Origin: an uncultured Collinsella sp.
GTDB lineage: Bacteria; Actinomycetota; Coriobacteriia; Coriobacteriales; Coriobacteriaceae
DNA length: 5,493 nucleotides
Assembly: GCA_900554585.1 (NCBI GenBank)
Contig: USHS01000112.1
Location: 1 to 5,493, forward strand
Reading direction: 5' to 3'
In this document: in pieces, positions 1-5,448 of the stretch
Layout of the letters: every line of letters starts with the position of its first letter
Numbering within the stretch: position 1 is the first letter of the stretch
Program-made: the position numbers and the translations under genes
The notes under the pieces: model-generated
Databases searched by the model: none
What the model was told of the DNA's origin: nothing
What the model saw: the letters and a program-made list of their open reading frames with translations, nothing else

Positions 1-1313
1 TCGACGATGTCGTCAACCACACGCTGGGTCAGCTCGTGCGTCTCGGCCTCGGCCATCACGCGGACCAGCGGCTCGGTGCCACTCGGACGCACCAGAATGC
101 GGCCGCGGCCGTTGAGCTCCTTCTCGGCGGCAGCGACGGCGTCCCAAATGGGCTGGCAATCGTCCAGGCCGGCCTTGTTGTCGGAATGCACGTTGACAAG
201 CACTTGCGGGTACTTCTTCATGATGCCGGCAAGGTCGGTGAGGGTGCGGCCGGTGCGCTTGAGCACGGCCAGAAGCTGCAGGGCCGTCACCAAGCCGTCA
301 CCGGTGGTGTTGTGCTCCAGGAAGATGATGTGGCCGGACTGCTCGCCGCCGATGACGGCACCGTCCTCGAGCATACGCTCAAGAACATAGCGGTCGCCCA
401 CTGCGGTCTGGACCATCTCGAAGCCCTGCTCCTTCATGGCGATGGAGAAGCCTAGGTTGCACATAACGGTCGAGACGATCTCGGAGTTGGCGAGCTTGCC
501 GCGAGCGGCCAAGTCGGAGCCGCAGATGGCCAGGATATAGTCGCCATCGATTTTGTTGCCCTCGCTGTCCACGAACAGCACGCGATCGGCGTCGCCATCG
601 TGAGCCAGACCGATGTCGGCGTGGGTGCGCAGCACGAGCTCACGCAGGGGCTCAAGATGAGTGGAGCCGCACTCGACGTTAATGTCGGTGCCGCAGTAAT
701 CGGTGTTGATGGCATGGACCGTGGCGCCCAGGCGCTGCAGTGCGGCGGGCGTGGTCTGGCAAGAAGCGCCGTGGCCGCAGTCGACGGCAACAACCAGGCC
801 GTCGAGCTTAAGGCCGTCGAGCGTGCTGATGGCATGATCGACATATGCCTTGCGGGCGTCCTTCATCTTGATGATGTGACCCACGCCGACACCGGTCGGC
901 AGCGTATCGGCAGCCATGGCCTCCTCGGACATGACCCAGGCGCTGATCTCTTCCTCGACAGCATCGGGAAGCTTCATGCCCTTGCGGCTAAAGAACTTGA
1001 TGCCGTTGAACTCCGGCGGATTGTGCGAAGCGGAGATGACGATACCGCCGTCGAGCTCGTTTTGGACGGTGAGCAGCGCCACGGCCGGCGTAGGGATAAC
1101 GCCGCAGCAGTGCGGTCGGCCGCCCTCAGCCATAATGCCGGCGGTCAGAGCACTCTCGAGCATGGTGCCCGAAAGACGCGTGTCACGGCCGATGCAAATG
1201 TCCGGACCAAGGAACTTGGTCGCCGCACGGCCAAGACGAAACGCGAGGTCGCACGAGAGGTCGGCGTTGGCGACGCCGCGGACGCCATCGGTACCGAAGA
1301 TGTTCTGGGGCAT
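1..1313 (-). CDS. glmM: Phosphoglucosamine mutase GlmM (3' end cut by window edge)
   Basis: GlmM converts glucosamine-6-phosphate to glucosamine-1-phosphate in the cytoplasm, the step before GlmU in UDP-GlcNAc and peptidoglycan synthesis. The frame is open for 437 codons from ATG 1311-1313 to the window edge. All alpha-D-phosphohexomutase hallmarks are present: an N-terminus reading FGTDGVRG (residues 6-13), the phosphoserine loop ISASHNP with catalytic Ser at about residue 96, the Mg-binding DGDADR loop at residues 239-244, and the phosphate-binding loop RPSGTEP at about 409-415. The last visible residues are RVVDDIV, so only a few residues are missing from a family of about 445-450. The start is supported by AAGGAG at 1321-1326, 7 nt upstream. 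The gene lies downstream of rpsI but behind a strong terminator. Because the stop codon lies outside the window, only shadow frames here look like closed ORFs. Identification is firm. Confidence 0.97.
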   Translation of the reverse strand, partial: MPQNIFGTDGVRGVANADLSCDLAFRLGRAATKFLGPDICIGRDTRLSGTMLESALTAGIMAEGGRPHCCGVIPTPAVALLTVQNELDGGIVISASHNPPEFNGIKFFSRKGMKLPDAVEEEISAWVMSEEAMAADTLPTGVGVGHIIKMKDARKAYVDHAISTLDGLKLDGLVVAVDCGHGASCQTTPAALQRLGATVHAINTDYCGTDINVECGSTHLEPLRELVLRTHADIGLAHDGDADRVLFVDSEGNKIDGDYILAICGSDLAARGKLANSEIVSTVMCNLGFSIAMKEQGFEMVQTAVGDRYVLERMLEDGAVIGGEQSGHIIFLEHNTTGDGLVTALQLLAVLKRTGRTLTDLAGIMKKYPQVLVNVHSDNKAGLDDCQPIWDAVAAAEKELNGRGRILVRPSGTEPLVRVMAEAETHELTQRVVDDIV

Positions 1314-1331
1314 AGGATCGCTCCTTCCCAA

Positions 1332-1354
1332 GTGGGCAAAACGCAGTCGCCCAC
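1332..1354 (-). promoter_or_regulatory. Inverted repeat in glmM leader
   Basis: GTGGGC and GCCCAC form a 6-bp inverted repeat with an 11-nt loop, just upstream of the glmM ribosome binding site. A TAGGGT at 1355-1360 (minus strand) fits an actinobacterial -10 box of the form TAnnnT, but no convincing -35 lies ahead of it because that stretch is terminator stem. The repeat could be an operator or a leader hairpin, or chance in GC-rich DNA. Confidence 0.25.
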
Positions 1355-1361
1355 CCTAGTC

Positions 1362-1406
1362 GAAAAAGAAAAGCGGGACCCGCCGAGCAATCGGCAGGCC
1401 CCGCTT
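1362..1406 (-). terminator. Rho-independent terminator after rpsI
   Basis: On the minus strand two 16-base arms (1391-1406 and 1371-1386) pair without gaps, including two G-T wobbles, around the 4-base loop TTGC, and are followed by TTCTTTTTC. The plus-strand side has no T-run, so it works in one direction. It ends the rplM-rpsI message 31 nt after the rpsI stop. A second small hairpin (TATCTC/GAGATA, 1415-1431) lies between the stop and this terminator. Confidence 0.92.
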
Positions 1407-1436
1407 GTACATTGTATCTCGTAAGGAGATAAAACC

Positions 1437-1832
<396 letters not shown>

Positions 1833-1834
1833 CT

Positions 1835-2278
1835 TTAAGCCTCCAGCTCAATCTTCGTGGGGTTCTGGGCAGCGTGCGGATGCTCGGCACCAGCGTAGAC
1901 CTTAAGCTTGGTCATCTGGGCACGGCCGAGGGTGGTCTTGGGCAGCATGCCGCGAACGGCGCGCTCGATGACCTTCTCCGGGTGCTTCTCCATAGCCTGG
2001 CGGAAGCTCTCAGCCTTGAGGCCGCCGTTGTAGCCGCTGTGGCGATAATAGGTCTTCGTGTCGGCCTTGTTACCGGTAAGCTGGACCTTATCGGCGTTGA
2101 TGACGACAACGAAGTCGCCGCAGTCGCTGTTGGGCGTGAACTGGGGCTTGTTCTTACCGCGCAGAATCATTGCGATCTGGGTGGCAAGACGGCCCAGGAC
2201 AGCACCATCGGCGTCGACGAGAACCCAGTTGCGCTGGACCTCGCCCTGCTTGGCGTAGTGAGTCGATTTCGAAATCAC
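1835..2278 (-). CDS. rplM: 50S ribosomal protein L13
   Basis: L13 (uL13) is an early-assembly large-subunit protein. The 147-residue product has the family length and its signatures: the [16 protein letters not shown] strand near the N-terminus, LRGKNKP and [13 protein letters not shown] in the middle, and the [13 protein letters not shown] block followed by [11 protein letters not shown] near the C-terminus. The start is GTG at 2276-2278. It is chosen because GGAGGAG (2284-2290) lies 5-7 nt upstream and the protein then begins with the normal I-S-K-S-T-H-Y segment; no in-frame ATG fits. It is the first gene of a two-gene operon with rpsI and is driven by the promoter at 2345-2372. The TGA of a five-codon frame (ATG at 2290-2292) overlaps the GTG, probably by chance. 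Confidence 0.98.
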   Translation of the reverse strand: MISKSTHYAKQGEVQRNWVLVDADGAVLGRLATQIAMILRGKNKPQFTPNSDCGDFVVVINADKVQLTGNKADTKTYYRHSGYNGGLKAESFRQAMEKHPEKVIERAVRGMLPKTTLGRAQMTKLKVYAGAEHPHAAQNPTKIELEA

Positions 2279-2306
2279 TTAGACTCCTCCATGTACAGTA
2301 CGTGTT

Positions 2307-2338
2307 GTTACAGAGATTCACGGGGCTCTGCAAGTAAC
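2307..2338 (-). promoter_or_regulatory. Foldable 5' leader of rplM mRNA
   Basis: CAGAG (2326-2330) pairs with CTCTG (2311-2315) around a 10-base loop. GTTA (2335-2338) pairs with TAAC (2307-2310) across a 4-base bulge. If transcription starts about 7 nt after the -10 box, this hairpin sits at the very 5' end of the mRNA. A short GTACTGTAC palindrome (2293-2301) lies between it and the ribosome binding site. L13 leaders that autoregulate are known in other phyla; whether this is one is unknown. Confidence 0.4.
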
Positions 2339-2344
2339 CCGTCC

Positions 2345-2372
2345 ATATTACCCCGCTCGTCGCCCGAGTCAA
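2345..2372 (-). promoter_or_regulatory. Sigma-70-type promoter for rplM-rpsI
   Basis: Reading the minus strand, TTGACT (2367-2372) and TAATAT (2345-2350) are separated by 16 bases. Both boxes are within one base of the housekeeping consensus. The start site should fall near 2338, giving a leader of about 60 nt before the rplM GTG. It is the best promoter in the window. The patatin gene just upstream has no clear terminator, so some read-through into this operon is possible. Confidence 0.8.
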
Positions 2373-2435
2373 CAGGTATTTTGGCTCTGACCAGACTTTC
2401 TGCACATGTCGTCCATGGGTCATGACGTCGCGACA

Positions 2436-3314
2436 CTAGCGCTCGACAAACGCCTCGATATCTCCCAGCAAGCGCCTTGCCTCCTGGCGGCCCTGAATAT
2501 ACAGGTCGAGGAGCTTTGCTGGATCGTGCTCAACGTGGCCGACCTCGACCGGCTTTTGCGGAGCAACGACCAGTGCGCGGCCCTCGCGCTCATACTTCCA
2601 CAGATGCATGCGCTGGATGTTATAGCGGTCGTGGCGCGTCTCGATAGCCTCGAGCAGGTAGGGGTAGTCGGCATAGCGGGCGCGCGCGGCGGGCATAAAC
2701 TCGTAGGGCTTTTTCTCGTACGAGCGGTCCTGCGTGACAATGACAACCGCGCGATCGAAGCCCGCCTCCTCCAGCACGTGCTCGATGGGAACCGAATCGG
2801 CTACGCCACCGTCGACGTATTTGTGCCCGTCAATCTCGACCGGCGGCGTCACCAGCGGCAGCGACGTCGAGGCGCGCACGGCATCGAGGTCGAGCACGGC
2901 GCTTTTGACCGGCAGGTACGCGGCAGTTCCAAAGAGCATGTCCGTCGCGACGGCGTACATCTCGATGGGGCTCGCATCAAACGTCTCGTTGTCAAAGGGA
3001 TCCAGGCGGTCCTGGACATCGTTGAAGATAAAGTCGTAGCCCACAATAGAACCCGTGGACGCAAACGATGCGGCACCCATGAAGCGGTTGTCGTTGCAGA
3101 AAGCCAGGTTGATGCGGTTGGCACGGCCGATCTGGTGCGACTTGTAGTTCACGCCGTTGAGGGCACCGGCCGATACGCCATATACCGCCGGAATCTCGAC
3201 GCCGGCCTCCATGAGAACGTCAAGCACGCCTGCGGTAAATTGCCCGCGGAAGCTGCCGCCCTCCAAAACAAGCGCGACCTTGCCGGCGTTCTTTGCCTTA
3301 TCTTCTGCAGTCAT
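2436..3314 (-). CDS. Patatin-like phospholipase / serine hydrolase
   Basis: This is a patatin-fold acyl hydrolase using a Ser-Asp dyad, presumably acting on phospholipids or other acyl esters; the true substrate cannot be read from sequence. The 292-residue product carries all three family motifs: the oxyanion-hole glycine loop EGGSFRG at residues 18-24, the nucleophile elbow GVSAG with Ser48, and the catalytic Asp in VDGG at Asp168. Length and layout resemble the single-domain bacterial group that includes E. coli YjjU. There is no signal peptide or membrane segment, so it is probably cytoplasmic. ATG 3312-3314 has a near-perfect AGGAGG 5 nt upstream. It stands alone between ssrA and rplM, all on one strand, with no clear terminator behind it. 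The first glycine of the usual GGGxRG motif is Glu18, a common variation in this subgroup. Confidence 0.93.
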   Translation of the reverse strand: MTAEDKAKNAGKVALVLEGGSFRGQFTAGVLDVLMEAGVEIPAVYGVSAGALNGVNYKSHQIGRANRINLAFCNDNRFMGAASFASTGSIVGYDFIFNDVQDRLDPFDNETFDASPIEMYAVATDMLFGTAAYLPVKSAVLDLDAVRASTSLPLVTPPVEIDGHKYVDGGVADSVPIEHVLEEAGFDRAVVIVTQDRSYEKKPYEFMPAARARYADYPYLLEAIETRHDRYNIQRMHLWKYEREGRALVVAPQKPVEVGHVEHDPAKLLDLYIQGRQEARRLLGDIEAFVER

Positions 3315-3390
3315 GTTGACCTCCTGCTGTTTCGTTTTGGCCTTCTTCTACCCAGTTTTGTGATGGAGAGCGCATTGGTTTTGGAGTTAA

Positions 3391-3399
3391 GGGGGGGGG
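3391..3399. repeat. Run of nine G upstream of the patatin gene
   Basis: Nine consecutive G on the plus strand (C on the coding strand) lie 77 nt upstream of the patatin start codon, in or near where its promoter should be. No convincing -35/-10 pair can be seen around it. Such runs can slip in length during replication and also during sequencing. Confidence 0.9.
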
Positions 3400-3413
3400 C
3401 GAGACGGTCGGCG

Positions 3414-3491
3414 GGAAAGCGCGTCCCGGTCTCAGAGCAAATTCCGGGTCGCAGTTTCCGCTAAGCTCACCATTCGGAAAGCGTGTCCCGG
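3414..3491. repeat. Direct repeat with 62-nt period and two palindromes
   Basis: A 16-base word occurs at 3414-3429 and 3476-3491 with one mismatch (GGAAAGCGCGTCCCGG and GGAAAGCGTGTCCCGG), giving a 62-nt period. Between the copies lie two hairpins with the same geometry: CCCGG/CCGGG (3425-3429 and 3444-3448) and TTTCCG/CGGAAA (3455-3460 and 3475-3480), each with a 14-nt loop. The stretch has no plausible gene. It looks like one and a part copies of an intergenic repeat (REP or MITE-like); whether it recurs in the genome cannot be seen here. Confidence 0.55.
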
Positions 3492-3534
3492 CCTGCGTTG
3501 CCAAGGCGTTTTCTTTACGCCCGCGCCCTGCACA

Positions 3535-3551
3535 GAGTTCGATTCTCCGCG
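3535..3551 (+). repeat. Inverted 17-bp copy of the tmRNA T-arm
   Basis: GAGTTCGATTCTCCGCG on the plus strand is identical to the 3' T-arm of ssrA, which lies on the minus strand at 3618-3634. The two form an inverted repeat almost centred on the ssrA terminator hairpin. No tRNA can be built around the copy: the 5' side of the T-stem has a mismatch, no acceptor partner exists upstream and no CCA follows. It may be a remnant of a tRNA or tmRNA end, or of a recombination event. Confidence 0.6.
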
Positions 3552-3561
3552 GTACGGACTA

Positions 3562-3600
3562 GAAATAAAAAGGCAGGTAGATACGAATATCTACCTGCCT
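3562..3600 (-). terminator. Rho-independent terminator of ssrA
   Basis: On the minus strand a perfect 13-bp stem (arms 3588-3600 and 3571-3583, AGGCAGGTAGATA and its complement) closes a UUCG tetraloop and is followed by TTTTATTTC. It begins 8 nt after the encoded CCA end of tmRNA, so it defines the precursor 3' end. Confidence 0.95.
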
Positions 3601-3608
3601 GTTACTTA

Positions 3609-3972
3609 TGGTGGAGGCGCGGAGAATCGAACTCCGGTCCACGAAAGCCCCCTGATTGGCATCTCCAAGCTCAGTCGCTGGTTTAGTCTCGGACGCTTTG
3701 CGCGCAGCGACACGCTCGCGGCGTCCTAACCGGTTCGGTCTTAACCTGCGCCATACCGATTACGTGCGCAGGAGCATTCCCCTAAAATGACGTCGCGCCG
3801 GTGTCGGGGAAATCACCGGGTTGACGCGCCGCTATAAACTAAGCAGCGAGAGCCATAGGCTCAAAAGAAGAGTTGTTGTCAATTCAATTTGACGGTACCC
3901 CTGTTTAACGAGGCGAGGAGACCTCGGCTTGCTTCCTCTCTCAGAGCTATCGTGTCGAAACCAGTCGCCCCC
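3609..3972 (-). ncRNA. ssrA: Transfer-messenger RNA (tmRNA, SsrA)
   Basis: tmRNA, with SmpB, rescues ribosomes stalled on broken messages and adds a degradation tag. The 364-nt gene is read on the minus strand. Its 5' end GGGGGCGACTGGTTTCGACA and its 3' end form a tRNA-like acceptor: GGGGGCG (3966-3972) pairs with CGCCTCC (3613-3619) in 7 bp including one G-U, then discriminator A and an encoded CCA at 3609-3611. The T-arm with GTTCGATTC is perfect. An internal frame ends in A-L-A-A followed by TAG. CGAGG and CCTCG near 3915-3935 could form part of the first pseudoknot. It is a one-piece, non-permuted tmRNA, followed by a strong terminator. A weak promoter (TTATCG, 17 nt, TACCAT) lies at 3992-4020. 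The ends are set by the acceptor pairing and are reliable. Confidence 0.96.
3839..3880 (-). other. tmRNA tag-peptide reading frame
   Basis: The frame GAC to TAG reads DNNSSFEPMALAA. The hydrophobic ALAA end is the signal seen by ClpXP-type proteases. An in-frame TGA two codons upstream limits the start to ATT (3881-3883) or GAC (3878-3880). I chose GAC because tags normally begin with a small or polar residue. The resume codon is inferred from sequence only. Most bacterial tags begin with alanine, so a start at Asp is a departure. Confidence 0.75.
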
Positions 3973-3991
3973 GAATGTTGGGAAAGTCTGG

Positions 3992-4020
3992 ATGGTATCG
4001 GACCTGCAAACACCCGATAA
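3992..4020 (-). promoter_or_regulatory. Possible ssrA promoter
   Basis: On the minus strand TTATCG (4015-4020) and TACCAT (3992-3997) are 17 bases apart. The -10 fits TAnnnT but the -35 is poor. Transcription from it would start near 3985, leaving about a dozen bases for RNase P to remove before the mature 5' G at 3972. Confidence 0.3.
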
Positions 4021-4039
4021 CCGTCGACTTTTCAAGGAA

Positions 4040-4073
4040 CACGCGGGGTGAGCCCCGCTCGTGGATAGCTATC
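4040..4073. promoter_or_regulatory. GC hairpin followed by a 10-bp palindrome
   Basis: GCGGGG (4043-4048) and CCCCGC (4053-4058) pair around a TGAG loop, with a further CAC/GTG (4040-4042 and 4061-4063) across a 2-base bulge. The perfect palindrome GATAGCTATC follows directly at 4064-4073. Neither strand has a proper T-run after the hairpin, so a terminator is doubtful. They lie upstream of ssrA on one side and of the 4212 gene on the other, where an operator could sit. Confidence 0.35.
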
Positions 4074-4147
4074 TTACCACGTTCTAAAGGATGACAGCTG
4101 CTCTATGCACGAGCTGTGAAGACCCTAATGTGCACCATACTTCGCAC

Positions 4148-4175
4148 TTTTGCCACCGAACGCGTCACGTATATT
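4148..4175 (+). promoter_or_regulatory. Likely promoter of the 4212 gene
   Basis: TATATT (4170-4175) is a strong -10 box. The best -35 at 16-nt spacing is TTTTGC (4148-4153), which is weak. Transcription would start near 4182, giving a leader of about 30 nt before the ATG at 4212. Confidence 0.45.
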
Positions 4176-4211
4176 TTCGCCAAGCAAAATTGACCCGTCG
4201 AAAGGACCGTT

Positions 4212-4646
4212 ATGGATACCAAGCAGCAACTCGTCAATGCCCTCGTGGGCCTGGGCTCAACCATTACCGAAGCTATGGATGTCATCGAGGGCTTTGTCCC
4301 CTGCGGACATCCCGCCCTCACGGTATCGAACGCACTCGTCGCGCTGGACGCTGACGATGATGCAGCTCTCGCCCAGCAGCTTGAGACCGTCGAGGGCTTT
4401 ATCGACCACGTGAGTGAGAACCGCGGCGTGTCCGCCTACCACGGCATCGAGGTCGAGCTCGCGGGTCCCAAAGCCGATCTGCTCACAGCAATCCGCGAGG
4501 TAGGCGCCCTTATGCAGACCGCAGGCGTCAAGAACACCCAGGTGAACGAGTGGGTCTACCGCAGCTTAGCCGCGCTCGACAGCTCCGAAGAAAAGGCAGC
4601 CGAGCAGCTCGCAGAAAGTCCCGCCATTAAGGCCGAGCTTTTGTAA
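4212..4646 (+). CDS. Conserved-looking hypothetical protein, small and acidic
   Basis: I do not recognise a family. The 144-residue product is soluble, rich in Ala, Glu, Asp and Leu, with no signal peptide, membrane segment or metal-binding cluster (one lone Cys31 in PCGH). Most of it should be helical. Two parts look alike: K-x-x-L-V-x-A at residues 4-10 against K-x-x-L-L-x-A at 87-93, and ALDADDDAALAQQL at 44-57 against ALDSSEEKAAEQL at 121-133. This suggests an old internal duplication of about 55-60 residues around a divergent linker that contains VEGFIDHVSENRGVSAYHG. GAAAGGA at 4200-4206 sits 5 nt before the ATG, and a likely promoter is at 4148-4175. It is a single gene, divergent from ssrA and convergent with the PIN gene. 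Codon use fits a real gene; function is unknown. Confidence 0.85.
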   Translation: MDTKQQLVNALVGLGSTITEAMDVIEGFVPCGHPALTVSNALVALDADDDAALAQQLETVEGFIDHVSENRGVSAYHGIEVELAGPKADLLTAIREVGALMQTAGVKNTQVNEWVYRSLAALDSSEEKAAEQLAESPAIKAELL

Positions 4647-4704
4647 ATAGCAGATGCGGGTCCCTTGGCGCATCGTCGTCCAAGAGGCCTGCAAACAGTT
4701 CGCG

Positions 4705-5220
4705 TCAACTGATAGCCGCGCCGCCGCGTTCGGCCAAAGTAAGAATCGGCATCATTTGACGAGGTGTCTTTGCTGCAAGATCGGCATGTTCGAGCAGCTT
4801 GCGATCGTTGGTCACTAAGTAATCGACCTGGGCGCGTTTGCATGCGGCGAGTACCAGGTTGTCCTCATAATCGCGATGGAGCGTCAGATATTTATCGGCT
4901 AGCCACAGATCAGATGCGTCTGCTCCCACAGCCGTGGCGTTTTCGGTCATATTTCGAACAAACGCCAGCGCGGCCTCGCCAATTGCACGGGCAGATGCCT
5001 CGTCGAGCGCTCCCCCGCTGGCAAGAACGCTACGCTTCAGCTCGTGTTGGACAACGTACAGCACGTCTTTAGCGATATGCACCGGGAAGAACAGCAACGC
5101 CCCCGTCTCCGTCGCCCGTCCGATAAAAGCACGTGCGGCAAGCGACTCGGCATGGTCGACGCAAAACGAATCAACCCATACGTTGGCATCCACCATTATT
5201 TTGAGGGGAGCCCCGCTCAC
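4705..5220 (-). CDS. PIN-domain nuclease, VapC-like toxin candidate
   Basis: PIN domains are Mg-dependent ribonucleases; many are toxins of type II toxin-antitoxin pairs that cut tRNA, rRNA or mRNA. With the GTG start at 5218-5220 the product is 171 residues. The first catalytic aspartate is in VDAN (Asp11), and the C-terminal pair is in EDNLVLAACKR (Asp120) and TNDRKLL (Asp139, after the Thr-Asn typical of the family). The middle acidic residue is probably Asp52 or Glu60. GTG is preferred over an upstream ATG, which would lie deep in the neighbouring gene, and over the inner ATG at 5194-5196, which lacks a ribosome binding site. GTG has AAAAGGGG 8 nt upstream and overlaps the preceding stop as GTGA. 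It is longer than most VapC proteins (about 130-140), with an alpha-helical insert around residues 65-105. Toxin activity is inferred from family and layout, not shown. Confidence 0.85.
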   Translation of the reverse strand: MSGAPLKIMVDANVWVDSFCVDHAESLAARAFIGRATETGALLFFPVHIAKDVLYVVQHELKRSVLASGGALDEASARAIGEAALAFVRNMTENATAVGADASDLWLADKYLTLHRDYEDNLVLAACKRAQVDYLVTNDRKLLEHADLAAKTPRQMMPILTLAERGGAAIS

Positions 5221-5236
5221 AGGATCATCCCCTTTT
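5217..5236 (-). promoter_or_regulatory. GTGA stop-start overlap and ribosome binding site
   Basis: On the minus strand AAAAGGGG (5229-5236) precedes, by 8 nt, GTGA, in which the GTG start of the PIN gene overlaps the TGA stop of the gene before it. This decides the PIN start codon and implies coupled translation of the two proteins. Confidence 0.8.
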
Positions 5237-5448
5237 GGCGATAGCGCTCGTCCATGGCTTTGGAATAGATTGTGTCCCAATCGCGATCGTCGAATACGGG
5301 CGACGTAGCGATGCTCAGGTCCGCGTAAAGCTGATCCGCCGCCGCCCATGATGCGGCGAACGGAGTATCGGGCGCGACGGTCTGCTGCCGGTCGTCGACG
5401 GCCGCAAGCACTTCCTCACACTGCCCGCCACCCTGCGCGACCTTGGCC
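5217..5448 (-). CDS. Unrecognised protein upstream of PIN gene, N-terminus missing (antitoxin candidate)
   Basis: Only the C-terminal 76 residues are genomic, from A-K-V-A-Q at 5447 to the end ERYRQKGMIL. I do not recognise a domain in them. There is a charged first part, a TPFAASWAAADQLYADL helix-like stretch, then VFDDRDWDTIYSKAMDERYRQKG, which could be the C-terminal toxin-binding tail of an antitoxin. The case for an antitoxin is position only: it directly precedes and overlaps a PIN gene by GTGA. Any DNA-binding domain would be in the missing N-terminal part. The open frame continues to 5492 with an ATG, but those first 14 codons (MLRSLVGSEMCIRD) are adapter and must not be annotated as protein; codon 15 straddles the junction. 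Confidence 0.7.

Noticed and set aside
600..1424. Long plus-strand open frame (274 codons)
   Set aside because: It is the antisense shadow of glmM, whose minus-strand frame shows every family motif; GC-rich genes commonly leave such frames.
2311..2342. H-type pseudoknot in the rplM leader (ACGGG 2338-2342 with CCCGT 2320-2324, crossing CAGAG/CTCTG)
   Set aside because: The pairing is exact, but the ACGGG arm lies only 2-7 nt past the -10 box, so most of it should be upstream of the transcription start. It would need a start site at 2342 or further upstream.
2406..3464. Long plus-strand open frame (352 codons) opposite the patatin gene
   Set aside because: It is antisense to a frame with intact GxSxG and DGG motifs and a perfect ribosome binding site. 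Its translation has no recognisable domain and runs into the intergenic repeat.
3298..3504. Minus-strand frame of 68 codons overlapping the patatin start
   Set aside because: It crosses the intergenic repeat and the G-run, has no ribosome binding site and no recognisable features.
3500..3560. tRNA gene around the plus-strand T-arm copy
   Set aside because: No acceptor, D-arm or anticodon arm can be built upstream, the T-stem has a mismatch, and no CCA follows.
4091..4354. Plus-strand frame of 87 codons ahead of and overlapping the 4212 gene
   Set aside because: It lacks a ribosome binding site, overlaps the better-supported gene in another frame, and has an Arg/Cys/His-rich composition typical of shadow frames.
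5221..5349. Upstream ATG extension of the PIN protein (43 extra residues)
   Set aside because: The extension overlaps the preceding gene in another frame, reads as low-complexity and Arg-rich, and precedes the conserved VDAN strand by too much. The GTG at 5220 has the ribosome binding site.
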